Source of the DNA: Streptomyces sp. NBC_01549
GTDB lineage: Bacteria; Actinomycetota; Actinomycetes; Streptomycetales; Streptomycetaceae
Length of the DNA stretch: 64,000 nt
Assembly (NCBI RefSeq): GCF_026339955.1
Contig: NZ_JAPEPW010000001.1
Span: forward strand, 7,213,001 to 7,277,000
Direction of reading: 5' to 3'
Position numbers and translations under genes: made by a program. How positions within the stretch are numbered: position 1 is the stretch's first letter; every line of letters starts with the position of its first letter. Shown here piece after piece: positions 1-7,284 of the stretch. Below the pieces are notes generated by a model, which was not told where the DNA came from, did no database searches, and saw nothing but the letters and a program-made list of their open reading frames with translations.

Positions 1-48
1 CAGCCCTGAAGAAAGGAATCCCCTTCCCTTCAGGGAGGGGAGCAGTCA
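1..48 (+). mobile_element. Probable right end of an IS200/IS605 (TnpB-type) element, truncated by window edge
   Basis: The first 50 bases hold a hairpin with arms at 20-29 and 32-40 (one bulged T, two-base loop), preceded by GGAAT and followed by GAGCAGTCAA. This layout (GGAATCCCC, short stem-loop, GGGGAG, GTCAA) is the one I know from the 3' ends of streptomycete tnpB elements, where the right end also forms the 3' scaffold of the reRNA/omega-RNA and the adjacent flank acts as guide. The transposase would lie outside the window. The assignment rests on motif recall only; a simple hairpin unrelated to transposition is the alternative. Confidence 0.5.
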
Positions 49-625
49 ATTCCCGCACCTGGGACCCGGGCCGGGGGTGTGACGCATCGCGTACGACGGT
101 GAGTGGGCCGAGGACGCTCTCGGCCCAGGCGTGCACGGCGGCGGGCAGTGTCTTCGAGCCGGGCAGCGTGTCAGAGTCGGGCGGCGTCTTCGAGTCGAGC
201 AGTGTCCTCGAGTCGGTCATGCCCCCACCTCGGTGCCCCGCAGGAGGTATCCGAGACGGAGGCGGCCACGGCGTCAACACCGTGCACGGCGGGCATCACC
301 ACGGCCTGAGGTGCGGCAGGGCGCTGTTCGAAGGCGGGTCGGGCAAGGGCGGGAGCGGGGATGGGATTCACGGTTCCTCCTACGGTGACGACGATGAGTG
401 GGTGCCTCAAGAACGCACCTGATCAAGAAGCCGTCACGGGTGTAGGAGGGCGAATCCTCAGACGAAGGTTCGAGTGGGTGTGCTGGGCCTAGGGGACGCT
501 GGGTGATGCGGTTGTGATGTGACGTTCGATCCACTCGTGCGAGGTGCGTCACTCGATCGAGGGATTGCCCTGGTCGGGCCGAGACGGCGAACCGCCTCGG
601 GATGCCGACACGGTGCTGGTGAACG
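49..625. other. Intergenic stretch without a recognisable gene
   Basis: The open frames here overlap in several phases, encode low-complexity Arg/Ser-rich peptides and match no family I know. Bases directly after the IS605-like end would be its flank. I see no promoter, RNA gene or terminator that I can defend. Confidence 0.5.
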
Positions 626-1615
626 TCACCTGTCACTCGTGACCCGGGCGAGCCAGTCGATCAGGATGCGGTTGACGTCCTCGGGCCGTTCCTGCTGGAT
701 CCAGTGGCCGCAGTCGTCGAGGAGGTGGGAGGAGAGCAGACCGGGAAGAGTGGTGGGGTAGGCCGCGATCGCGTCGGCCAGCCAGGTGGTGGAGGCGTCC
801 CGGCCGCCGCCGATGAACAGCGAGGGCTGGGTGACGGGCGCGCCGTCGTGGTCGGCCAGGTCCTCCCAGTCCCGGTCCATGTTCCGGTAGCGGTTCAGCG
901 CCCCGGTCATCCCGGTCCGCTCGAACTCTCCCGCGTAGACATCGAGGTCGTGCTCGTCGAGCCAGTGAGGGAGCCGCCCGGCGGGGAAGCGGTCGCGCTG
1001 AGCGCCCCCGGGGCTCACGAAGTGGGGGTCCGGCGCGCCGGGTGCGGGCATGGTGTCGGCGGACAGTGCCGCGTACAGGCCCGCGAGCCAGCCGCGGACG
1101 TCGGGCTCGATCTCGGCCTCGGCCCTACCGGGCTCCTGGAAGTAGGAGACGTAGAACTCCTCGTCCCCGCCCATCTGCGCGAAGATCTCGCTGGGACGCG
1201 GGCCGCCGCGCGGGGCGTAGGGCACGCTGAGCAGTCCGACCGCCCGGAACACGTCGGGGCGGACGAGGGCGGAGACGGCGGCGATGTTCGCGCCCCAGTC
1301 GTGCCCGACGACGATGGCGGACTCCTCACCCAGGGCTTCCACCACGGCGACGTTGTCCTCCACCAGCTCGAGGATCCGGTACGCGGTCGGCGCCTCTGGC
1401 TTGGAGGAGCGGCCGTAGCCGCGGACGTCGAGGGCGACCGCTCGGTAGCCGGCCTCGGCGAGCGCGGGAAGCTGGTGGCGCCAGGAGTACCAGGACTCCG
1501 GAAAGCCGTGAACGAGCAGGACCAGCGGGCCGGTTCCCTGCTCCACCAGATGAGTCCGCCCGGCGGGTGAGGGGACAAGACGGTGGATAAGGTCTGTTGC
1601 GGACGACTGCGGCAC
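626..1615 (-). CDS. Epoxide hydrolase, alpha/beta-hydrolase fold
   Basis: Likely a soluble epoxide hydrolase (329 aa) that adds water to epoxides through a covalent ester intermediate. The oxyanion motif HGFPESW lies near residues 36-42. The nucleophile sits in GHDWGA (Asp about 106), with Asp rather than the Ser of esterases. A GHW near residue 305 supplies the catalytic His, and the cap region between them is rich in Tyr. The GTG start at 1615 is chosen because GGGAGG lies five bases upstream; a longer TTG reading adds only seven residues. It seems monocistronic. A haloalkane dehalogenase is less likely. The substrate is unknown. Confidence 0.87.
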   Translation of the reverse strand: MPQSSATDLIHRLVPSPAGRTHLVEQGTGPLVLLVHGFPESWYSWRHQLPALAEAGYRAVALDVRGYGRSSKPEAPTAYRILELVEDNVAVVEALGEESAIVVGHDWGANIAAVSALVRPDVFRAVGLLSVPYAPRGGPRPSEIFAQMGGDEEFYVSYFQEPGRAEAEIEPDVRGWLAGLYAALSADTMPAPGAPDPHFVSPGGAQRDRFPAGRLPHWLDEHDLDVYAGEFERTGMTGALNRYRNMDRDWEDLADHDGAPVTQPSLFIGGGRDASTTWLADAIAAYPTTLPGLLSSHLLDDCGHWIQQERPEDVNRILIDWLARVTSDR

Positions 1616-1738
1616 GGATCCTCCCAGGGGGCTCAACGCGTGGCCGTCGCGGCGAACAGGCCGCGCGGCCCGTTCGCCACGCGGCCTCCGGTACTACCGC
1701 CGATCATGCGGCGGTCGGCGTGGCGCGGGCCAAACCTG

Positions 1739-1753
1739 TTGCCGATTCGGCAA
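1739..1753. promoter_or_regulatory. Short palindrome upstream of the epoxide hydrolase
   Basis: TTGCCG-att-CGGCAA is a perfect six-base inverted repeat about 125 bases upstream of the hydrolase start. It could be an operator for a dimeric repressor. The evidence is the symmetry and position only. Confidence 0.25.
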
Positions 1754-1868
1754 AACCGGTCCCGGCCATGGGGCGCGTCGGTGATCGGTTCGGAGACGAC
1801 GGGCGTGCGGGCAGGTTCGCCGCCGAACCGATCCGCGAGCGCCTCGCACGGCTCACGGACCGCAGGCC

Positions 1869-2225
1869 CTAGCCGCCCTGTGCGGCGGCGCGGCGTTGCC
1901 GTTTGCCGAGTGGGGCCTGGGACAGGTCCTCGGCCTTCGACCTGAGGTTCTTGTAGCCGTAGCCGCGCTCGGTCAGCCACGCTTCCGCGGCGGCTTCGGC
2001 GCGCTCGGTCGCCTCCAGGATGTCCTCCTCCGCCTCTCCCGAGTCCTGGAACCGGAAGGTGAAGGCAGGCCGGGCCGCGAGGTCGTAGCTGAGGTGTCCC
2101 TCGGGGGTGAAGGCGGCGTGCAGCACGTCGTGCTCGGACGAGCGGGCCAGGAGCTCGGCGCGTTGATCCGCGCCGAGCCCGTCGAAGACGCCGCGGACGG
2201 TGACGCGGAAGGTACGTGTGCTCAT
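1869..2225 (-). CDS. DUF6204-family protein
   Basis: A 118-aa protein that resembles the actinobacterial DUF6204 family, for which no function is established as far as I know. It starts MSTRTFRVTVRG, carries the conserved run HDVLHAAFTPEGHLSYD in the first half, a FRFQDSGEAEED segment, and ends in a basic Arg/Ala-rich tail. It has no signal peptide or membrane segment, so it is presumably cytoplasmic. The ATG at 2225 begins the conserved region directly, though its ribosome site is weak. It lies between the epoxide hydrolase and the DNA-repair operon, all on the minus strand, with gaps too large to argue for one transcript. Confidence 0.8.
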   Translation of the reverse strand: MSTRTFRVTVRGVFDGLGADQRAELLARSSEHDVLHAAFTPEGHLSYDLAARPAFTFRFQDSGEAEEDILEATERAEAAAEAWLTERGYGYKNLRSKAEDLSQAPLGKRQRRAAAQGG

Positions 2226-2346
2226 CCGGCGAGCCTAACCAGCGGGTTCGCCGGGACACCACCGCGTTTTCCGCGAGACGGCACGGGCACGGTGCGAGGC
2301 CCACGTCGCCTGCCCGGTCGGGGCCGCCGCCGCTTCGGCGCGGAGG

Positions 2347-3084
2347 TCACGCGGCGTCGTGGAAGACCAGGCCCAGCGTGTGGCGTCGCCCGGAACGGAC
2401 GGTGCTCACGCCGTGCCGCATCGCTCCGGTCGACCAGCCGCGCCGGGAGGTGACGGGCCGGTCGCGGGTGGTGAAGACCAGCCCGTGTCCCTGCGGGAGG
2501 GTCGTGGACGATCCCCGCGACTGCGCCCGGGGGCGCTGCTCGGTCATGATGAACTCGCCGCCGGTGAAGTCGACTCCGGGGGCGTCGAGGCCGATGACGA
2601 TCTGGAGCGGAAACATCATCGCGCCGAACACATCGCGGTGCAGCGCGTTCCAGTCGCCAGGCCCGTAACGCAGCAGGATCTGCGCGGACTTGGCCTGCCC
2701 GGCCGCGTGGCACATCGCCAGCCACTCCTCCAGGTCCTCGGGCCAGGGGGCGGGCTGTCGGAGTTTGTCGGCCCAGTCCCGGGCGACGGGCAACAGCCGC
2801 GGATAGAACGCCTCGCGCAACTGCCATACCACGTCCGGCAGTTCGTGGGTGAAGTAGCGGTACTCGCCGGAACCGAAGCGGTGGCGGGCCATGTCGACGG
2901 TGGTGCGGAAGCGGTCGGTCTCGTCGTAGAGCGCCCTGATCCCGTGGCATTCGTCGGGGGTCAGCAGCCGAGCGGTCAGTGCGTGCCCGTGCTCGTTCAG
3001 CTCGTCGGTCAGCGCCGTCCAGTCGTCGGCCGCCACGCGGTCGGCCACGTTGCCCGCCAGGTGGGGGGTGTGGAGCGTGTTCAT
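2347..3084 (-). CDS. 2OG-Fe(II) oxygenase, possible alkylation-repair enzyme
   Basis: A 245-aa non-haem iron, 2-oxoglutarate-dependent oxygenase. The iron-binding HxD motif is visible as LHRDVFG (His149, Asp151). The distal His is in AMRHGVS (about 224), and an Arg ten residues later fits 2-oxoglutarate binding. The family (PF09859-like) is often found beside alkyltransferases. Here it follows ogt by 14 bases, and its GAGG ribosome site overlaps the ogt stop codon, so the two are probably cotranscribed and coupled. By analogy with AlkB it may oxidatively remove alkyl groups from nucleic acid, but that substrate is inferred. The longer in-frame extension upstream overlaps ogt and is not credible; ATG 3084 is used. 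Confidence 0.85.
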   Translation of the reverse strand: MNTLHTPHLAGNVADRVAADDWTALTDELNEHGHALTARLLTPDECHGIRALYDETDRFRTTVDMARHRFGSGEYRYFTHELPDVVWQLREAFYPRLLPVARDWADKLRQPAPWPEDLEEWLAMCHAAGQAKSAQILLRYGPGDWNALHRDVFGAMMFPLQIVIGLDAPGVDFTGGEFIMTEQRPRAQSRGSSTTLPQGHGLVFTTRDRPVTSRRGWSTGAMRHGVSTVRSGRRHTLGLVFHDAA

Positions 3085-3098
3085 GATGGTGGCGATCC

Positions 3099-3608
3099 TC
3101 AGGTGGCCGGGCGTGCGTGCTCCAGGTCCAGAAGCTGCCGCTTGCGTTCCAGACCGGCGGCGTACCCCGTGAGGGAGCCGCCCGCGCCGATCACGCGATG
3201 GCAGGGGCGCACGAGCAACAGCGGGTTCGCGCCGATCGCCGTGCCCACGGCACGCACGGCGGCCCTCGACGCGCCGATCCGCGCGGCGATCTCTCCGTAG
3301 CTGACGGTCGTGCCGTACGGGACGGTCTCCAGCGCCTTCCACACCCGCTGCTGGAAGTCGCTGCCCGCGCCGCTCACGTATTCGATGTCGAAGCTGGTCA
3401 GCGCCCCGTCGAAGTACGAGCGCAGTTGCGAGACGATCTCGGCGAACGCCTCGTCGTCCCGGGTCCAGCCGTCCTGGACGACGGCGCCGGACTTCTGGCC
3501 TGGCATGGACAGCGAGACCAGCGCCGTGCCGCCCTTCGCGGTGGCCGACTCCTCGCCCACCAGCAGCAGCTCGCCCAGTGGGCTGTCGATCGTTGTGTAC
3601 ACCGGCAT
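3099..3608 (-). CDS. ogt: Methylated-DNA--[protein]-cysteine S-methyltransferase
   Basis: A 169-aa suicide alkyltransferase that takes the alkyl group from O6-alkylguanine (and O4-alkylthymine) in DNA onto its own cysteine. The active-site motif PCHRVIG is present (Cys about 136). It is preceded by the helix-turn-helix stretch VSYGEIAARIGASRAAVRAVG, of which the Arg-finger region ASRAAVRAV is typical. The N-terminal domain is short and lacks the Ada zinc-binding cysteines. ATG 3608 is chosen because GAAAGGAC precedes it; the frame runs further upstream without family similarity. It is the first gene of a two-gene operon with the 2OG oxygenase. Confidence 0.95.
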   Translation of the reverse strand: MPVYTTIDSPLGELLLVGEESATAKGGTALVSLSMPGQKSGAVVQDGWTRDDEAFAEIVSQLRSYFDGALTSFDIEYVSGAGSDFQQRVWKALETVPYGTTVSYGEIAARIGASRAAVRAVGTAIGANPLLLVRPCHRVIGAGGSLTGYAAGLERKRQLLDLEHARPAT

Positions 3609-3720
3609 CGGTCGTGTCCTTTCGAAGTGTGTCCGCGCTGTCCACTCTGCGACATGGCCGCCCCCATGGCTGGCGGAAATCGGACGCGGCGCACGGGAGC
3701 GAAGGCGCGCGCGAACGAAG

Positions 3721-3758
3721 AGGGCCCGTGGACCGGTCACGCACGGTCCACGGGCCCT
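3721..3758 (-). terminator. Strong hairpin terminator after the PAP2 phosphatase gene
   Basis: Arms at 3721-3735 and 3744-3758 form a perfect 15-base stem with an eight-base loop. It begins about 37 bases past the stop of the minus-strand phosphatase gene. There is no T-tract, as is common for streptomycete terminators. Confidence 0.75.
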
Positions 3759-3794
3759 GTCGCTCAGCTCATCCCATCATCCCAACATCGAGGA

Positions 3795-5744
3795 TCAGTG
3801 CCGTACGAGTCGTACGGACAGCCCGTCCACCGAGTACACGGGCACGGCCCGGTACCCGTCCGCCTGGACCGTGATACGGGCGAACTGGCCCCGCAGCGAC
3901 GACGTCCGGAGCACCGGGATCGTGACGCCGGAGACCGGCGGGCGGTCGGCGTCCAGCCGGAGCGTGAGCGCGCTGTCCTTGCCCAGTACCACCCGGCGCT
4001 CCACCGTCAGCACGGGCGCGCGGCCCGCACGGAGCGTCGCCTCCAGGCTCGCGCCGGACTCCTGCGTGTAGCTGCCATGTAGACGTACCGACGACGTCGC
4101 ACTCACCCGCAGCGTTCCGCCGTTCACCCGCACGTCGCCGCGCCCCAGCGCGGTGGACGAACCGGCGGTCAGCACGCCCGCCTCCAGCACGGTGCCGCCC
4201 GTGTGGGCGTTGTCGCCCGTCAGGGTCAGCGCACCGGTGCCGCGCTTGACGAGCCGGCCGCACCCGGAGATGTCGTTGCGCCAGGCGTCGGCCGCGCTGA
4301 AGCCCCCGTCGGCGGCGTTCATGGTGACGTTCACATCGGACTCGAACGCCCCGTACCCGTCGGCGGCGGCGAACAGGTTGAGCCGGCCCCACTGCTCGAA
4401 GCCGTCGAGGAGCACGTACCCGGAGGGCAGGGCGGTCGTGCGGAGCACCTCGCGGCGCTGGGCGGCGTCGAGGTAGGGCAGCCGCGTCTCCAGCAGGACC
4501 TCGGCGCCCTTGGGCACGGTCATGCCCTCGGAGCGGCCATGCCGGGTGAGGACGTACGTCAGGCGCGGCGTGAGCGCGCGGGCGTTGGCGGTCCGGTCGG
4601 CGTACGGATCGGTGGCGACGCCCGCCGAGTGCGCGTAGGCGTACAAGGTGTCCGCCGTCGTACCGGTCCGCTGCTGGAAGTACGCGGCGGCCTGGGCGCG
4701 CGCCGCGGCCTTGAGGGCGGCGTTGGCCGGGTCGGCCAGCGTGGCGGCGGCCAGGGCCGTGGCCATGATCCGGCCGCCGAGGACATCGACGGTGGAGTGC
4801 ATGCCCGCCATGATGCGGGTGTGGCTGAGCTCGTAGGCGCGCGCCACCAACTCCTGGAAACGCTCCGGCACCGCGTACGCGTACGCCAGCCCCGCCAGGT
4901 GGAAGGCGTTGGTGTGACCGCTGGGGAAGCCGCCGTCGTCGACCGCGGGGGTGCCGCGCTGCCACAGCAGTTGCGGGGCGACGATCACGTCGGAGTCGTA
5001 GACCGGGAAGCCGAGCGCGTCGACCTTGCCCGTGTCGACGACCTCGCTGTTCTCGTTCATGCGCCACGGACGCGGGTACTGGAAGGCGTACTTGGACGGG
5101 TTGCCGGAGGCGTACGGGCCGCGCACGGTGTCGACCAGCTCGGCGACCTTGCCGAGCGCCGAGTCGTGCGAACCCGCACCCAGCGCGGAACCGGCGGGCG
5201 CGTCGGCCGGCACGGCGTCGTTGATCTTGCCGGAGGGGGTGGAGTCGGGAGCGCTGGTGATCGACGTGACCGCCATGGCGCCCGACTTGTACAGCTCGGC
5301 GAGCGGGCCAAGACCGGCGATCATCGCGTAACTCTGGTGCTGCCGGTCGTAGAGGAACGCCTCCTTCGCCTGCGCGTCGGTGCGGGCGTGCGTGATGCGG
5401 GCGCAGTAACGCATGTTGGCGCGCAACACCTCGGGCATGAGCGGCGTGCCGGTGTTCCAGGCACCGCCGGTCTTCCACACCTTGCTCATGCCACCGAGGA
5501 TCCGGACCACCGCGTTGGTCTCGGGCGTCAGGTTGGTGATGACGTTGGTGGTGTAGTCGTCCACGAAGGCGGCGGGGCCCGTCGCGGCCTTCGCGTCCGC
5601 GGCGCCGAGCCAGGTGACGACCGTCGGAGCGGCCAGCACCCCGGCCGAAACCCCGAGCGAGTTCCGCAGGAACACCCGTCGGTTCAAGGCGCGTTCACGG
5701 ACGGAGGCCGAGGAGGCGGACTGGTGCCCGGCTGGTGACGGCAT
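3795..5744 (-). CDS. Tat-exported PAP2/vanadium-haloperoxidase-type acid phosphatase with beta-strand repeat tail
   Basis: A 649-aa secreted phosphatase. The Tat signal NRRVFLRNSLG (21-31) is followed by a hydrophobic stretch. The PAP2 motifs follow in order: KYAFQYPRP (Lys218, Arg225), PSGH (274-277) and SHTRIMAGMHSTVD (His316, Asp320). These form the phosphate pocket and phospho-histidine site of class A acid phosphatases. Residues about 500-600 read as an autotransporter-associated beta-strand (PATR-type) repeat, with GTGALTLTGDNAHTGGT and VNGGTLRVS. The protein thus looks like a phosphomonoesterase with an extracellular beta-solenoid tail. ATG 5744 gives a short charged N-region before the twin arginines. 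It is monocistronic and followed by a strong hairpin. A haloperoxidase role is a less likely alternative. Confidence 0.88.
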   Translation of the reverse strand: MPSPAGHQSASSASVRERALNRRVFLRNSLGVSAGVLAAPTVVTWLGAADAKAATGPAAFVDDYTTNVITNLTPETNAVVRILGGMSKVWKTGGAWNTGTPLMPEVLRANMRYCARITHARTDAQAKEAFLYDRQHQSYAMIAGLGPLAELYKSGAMAVTSITSAPDSTPSGKINDAVPADAPAGSALGAGSHDSALGKVAELVDTVRGPYASGNPSKYAFQYPRPWRMNENSEVVDTGKVDALGFPVYDSDVIVAPQLLWQRGTPAVDDGGFPSGHTNAFHLAGLAYAYAVPERFQELVARAYELSHTRIMAGMHSTVDVLGGRIMATALAAATLADPANAALKAAARAQAAAYFQQRTGTTADTLYAYAHSAGVATDPYADRTANARALTPRLTYVLTRHGRSEGMTVPKGAEVLLETRLPYLDAAQRREVLRTTALPSGYVLLDGFEQWGRLNLFAAADGYGAFESDVNVTMNAADGGFSAADAWRNDISGCGRLVKRGTGALTLTGDNAHTGGTVLEAGVLTAGSSTALGRGDVRVNGGTLRVSATSSVRLHGSYTQESGASLEATLRAGRAPVLTVERRVVLGKDSALTLRLDADRPPVSGVTIPVLRTSSLRGQFARITVQADGYRAVPVYSVDGLSVRLVRH

Positions 5745-6068
5745 GGATGTGCCTCTCCTGAGGGGAAATGGCGTCCTCGTCGGCCGGGTGAAGTCGTGAA
5801 GCGACCGTGCCCCTGCGGTGAGGACGAGTGATACGAGCGAAGATCTACGGCTGGTTCATGTCACGCTTGCGAAGCTCGGTGGGCGGCGAGGTGTCGTACG
5901 GGCGAATGCGCCGACTCTGTGTGCCCGCTGTGCGGGCGAACGCACCTGCGGCGCACGCTGTTTGTCCGCCGCCCACGCCACGGCGGCGTTCGCTGCCGCG
6001 TGGGGTGCCGGTCGTCCCGCGAGCAATGCGCCACCCCGTTCCCTTCATATGAGGGCATGCGGTCCCCT
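5745..6068. other. Intergenic region upstream of the PAP2 phosphatase
   Basis: About 320 bases separate the phosphatase start from the end of the sugar-kinase gene. I see no gene. It presumably holds the phosphatase promoter; the repeat pair at its right edge is listed separately. Confidence 0.5.
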
Positions 6069-6079
6069 CTATATGAGGG
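6041..6079. repeat. Pair of near-identical 15-base dyads, 24 bases apart
   Basis: CCCTTCATATGAGGG (6041-6055) and CCCTCTATATGAGGG (6065-6079) are followed by similar GCATGCGG/GCTTGCGC tails. Each unit has CCC/GGG arms around an AT-rich core. The second overlaps the TAG stop of the kinase gene. The spacing of 24 bases (slightly over two helical turns) fits tandem operator sites for the divergent or downstream phosphatase gene; a transcript-end structure is the alternative. Confidence 0.4.
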
Positions 6080-6974
6080 CTTGCGCCAACGCCACGGCCC
6101 CCTCGACCGGCGCCACCCGCAGTGGCCTGGGGCGTGCCCCGGGTACGGCCTCGGCGAGTGACGTCGTGAAGGAGGTGTACAGGGCGGGCTGGGAAAGCAC
6201 GGTGCCGCCGGCGACCACCACGTCGTCGACGGCGACCCCACGCTCGGCGAGCCGGACGACGAGCGCGGCCAGGGACCGGGCGCCGTCCGCGATCACCGAC
6301 CGCGCGATCCGGGAACCCCGCTCCGCCGCCGTGAAGACGACGGGCGCGTGCCGACCCCACTCGGCCGACACATCCGTGGCGCTCTCCAGCGCGGCGCCCA
6401 GGGCGGGTACCTCACTCACCCCGAACGCGGCGATGAGCCCCTGCGCGAGTTCGTCAGGGGCTTCACCACGGTCGTGCGCCGCCCACACGGCGCGCGCCGC
6501 TTCCCGTACGAGACCGGCGGAGCCGCCCTCGTCGCCGAGCGCCGCACCCCAGCCGCCGACCTGGACGGGGCTGCCGTCGGCCAGCCGCCCCACCGCCACC
6601 GAACCGGTACCGGCCACGAGACCGACACCCTTGTCCAGCCCCGCGGCGGGAACGAGGAGTTCGGCGTCGCCCACCACCATGACGGGTATGCCGAGGACCT
6701 CTCGCAGCGCGGCGGCGATGCCGGCGCACTGGCGGGGGGTCTCACAGGCGTGCCCGCCGACGGCCAGTGCGGCTGGGCGGGTGTCGACGGGCAGGGCCTC
6801 GTGGGCCAGTGCCGTCAGCCAGCGGGCGGCGGCGGCCGGTTCGTGCGGCCGCCAGCCGCTGCTCGGCCGGACGTGATCGGCGACCGGGTCCGCGCCGACG
6901 AGGGCGCGGAGATGGGTCTTGGTGCCACCCACGTCGATACCGACCACGAGCGGGGAAGAAGGAGTGTCCTGCAC
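6069..6974 (-). CDS. N-acetylglucosamine kinase-like protein (BadF/BadG/BcrA/BcrD ATPase family)
   Basis: A 301-aa sugar kinase of the ASKHA fold. Visible are the phosphate-1 loop VVGIDVGGTKT near the N-terminus, the second phosphate motif VAGTGSVAVG, the GWGAALGDEGGSAG segment typical of GlcNAc kinases, and VVVAGGTV towards the end. It probably phosphorylates an amino sugar in the cytoplasm; the exact sugar is inferred. The GTG start at 6974 is preceded by AAAGAGGATCC; an ATG 14 codons upstream lacks such a site. It is divergent from a ROK regulator across a region with a palindromic operator, so it is probably repressed by that protein together with the ABC transporter. Confidence 0.85.
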   Translation of the reverse strand: MQDTPSSPLVVGIDVGGTKTHLRALVGADPVADHVRPSSGWRPHEPAAAARWLTALAHEALPVDTRPAALAVGGHACETPRQCAGIAAALREVLGIPVMVVGDAELLVPAAGLDKGVGLVAGTGSVAVGRLADGSPVQVGGWGAALGDEGGSAGLVREAARAVWAAHDRGEAPDELAQGLIAAFGVSEVPALGAALESATDVSAEWGRHAPVVFTAAERGSRIARSVIADGARSLAALVVRLAERGVAVDDVVVAGGTVLSQPALYTSFTTSLAEAVPGARPRPLRVAPVEGAVALAQALI

Positions 6975-7125
6975 GGATCCTCTTTCGTCGTCTGGGCGAA
7001 GAGCGCCGAAGAACATGGCGCTGTGCTGTGACGGCGGGCGAACCGTGTCTGGCCGAACAGGAGTTGAGCGAGTCGTGAAGCCCCGGGACGGGCTTCTTGC
7101 GGAGCACGGCAGGCGAGTACCGTGG

Positions 7126-7153
7126 ACTTCGTTAGGAAGTTAACTAACGAAGT
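7126..7153. promoter_or_regulatory. Perfect 10-base inverted repeat, likely ROK-family operator
   Basis: ACTTCGTTAG (7126-7135) and CTAACGAAGT (7144-7153) are exact reverse complements around GAAGTTAA. The core TTAGGAAGTTAACTAA resembles the TTAGGAAA-type sites of streptomycete ROK repressors. It lies in the region between the divergent kinase and ROK genes, so a single site could control both. Confidence 0.75.
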
Positions 7154-7284
7154 ACAGTGCGTCAAGAGTTGTCGCGCAGTGGATCAACGGGACGCCGCCG
7201 GAGGGCGGGACCGCGCGGCACGAGGGCATCGCATCGCCGCATCCCGTCACCCGGGGAGCGCGGCCCCTGACCCATGGGGGAACT

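Noticed and set aside
2347..3744. A 465-codon minus-strand frame covering both oxygenase and ogt
   Set aside because: The ogt region is read out of frame there. The oxygenase starts at 3084 behind its own ribosome site.
4203..5738. Long plus-strand frame over the phosphatase
   Set aside because: It is antisense to the PAP2 gene, Gly/Arg/Val-rich, with no motif; a usual artefact of high GC.
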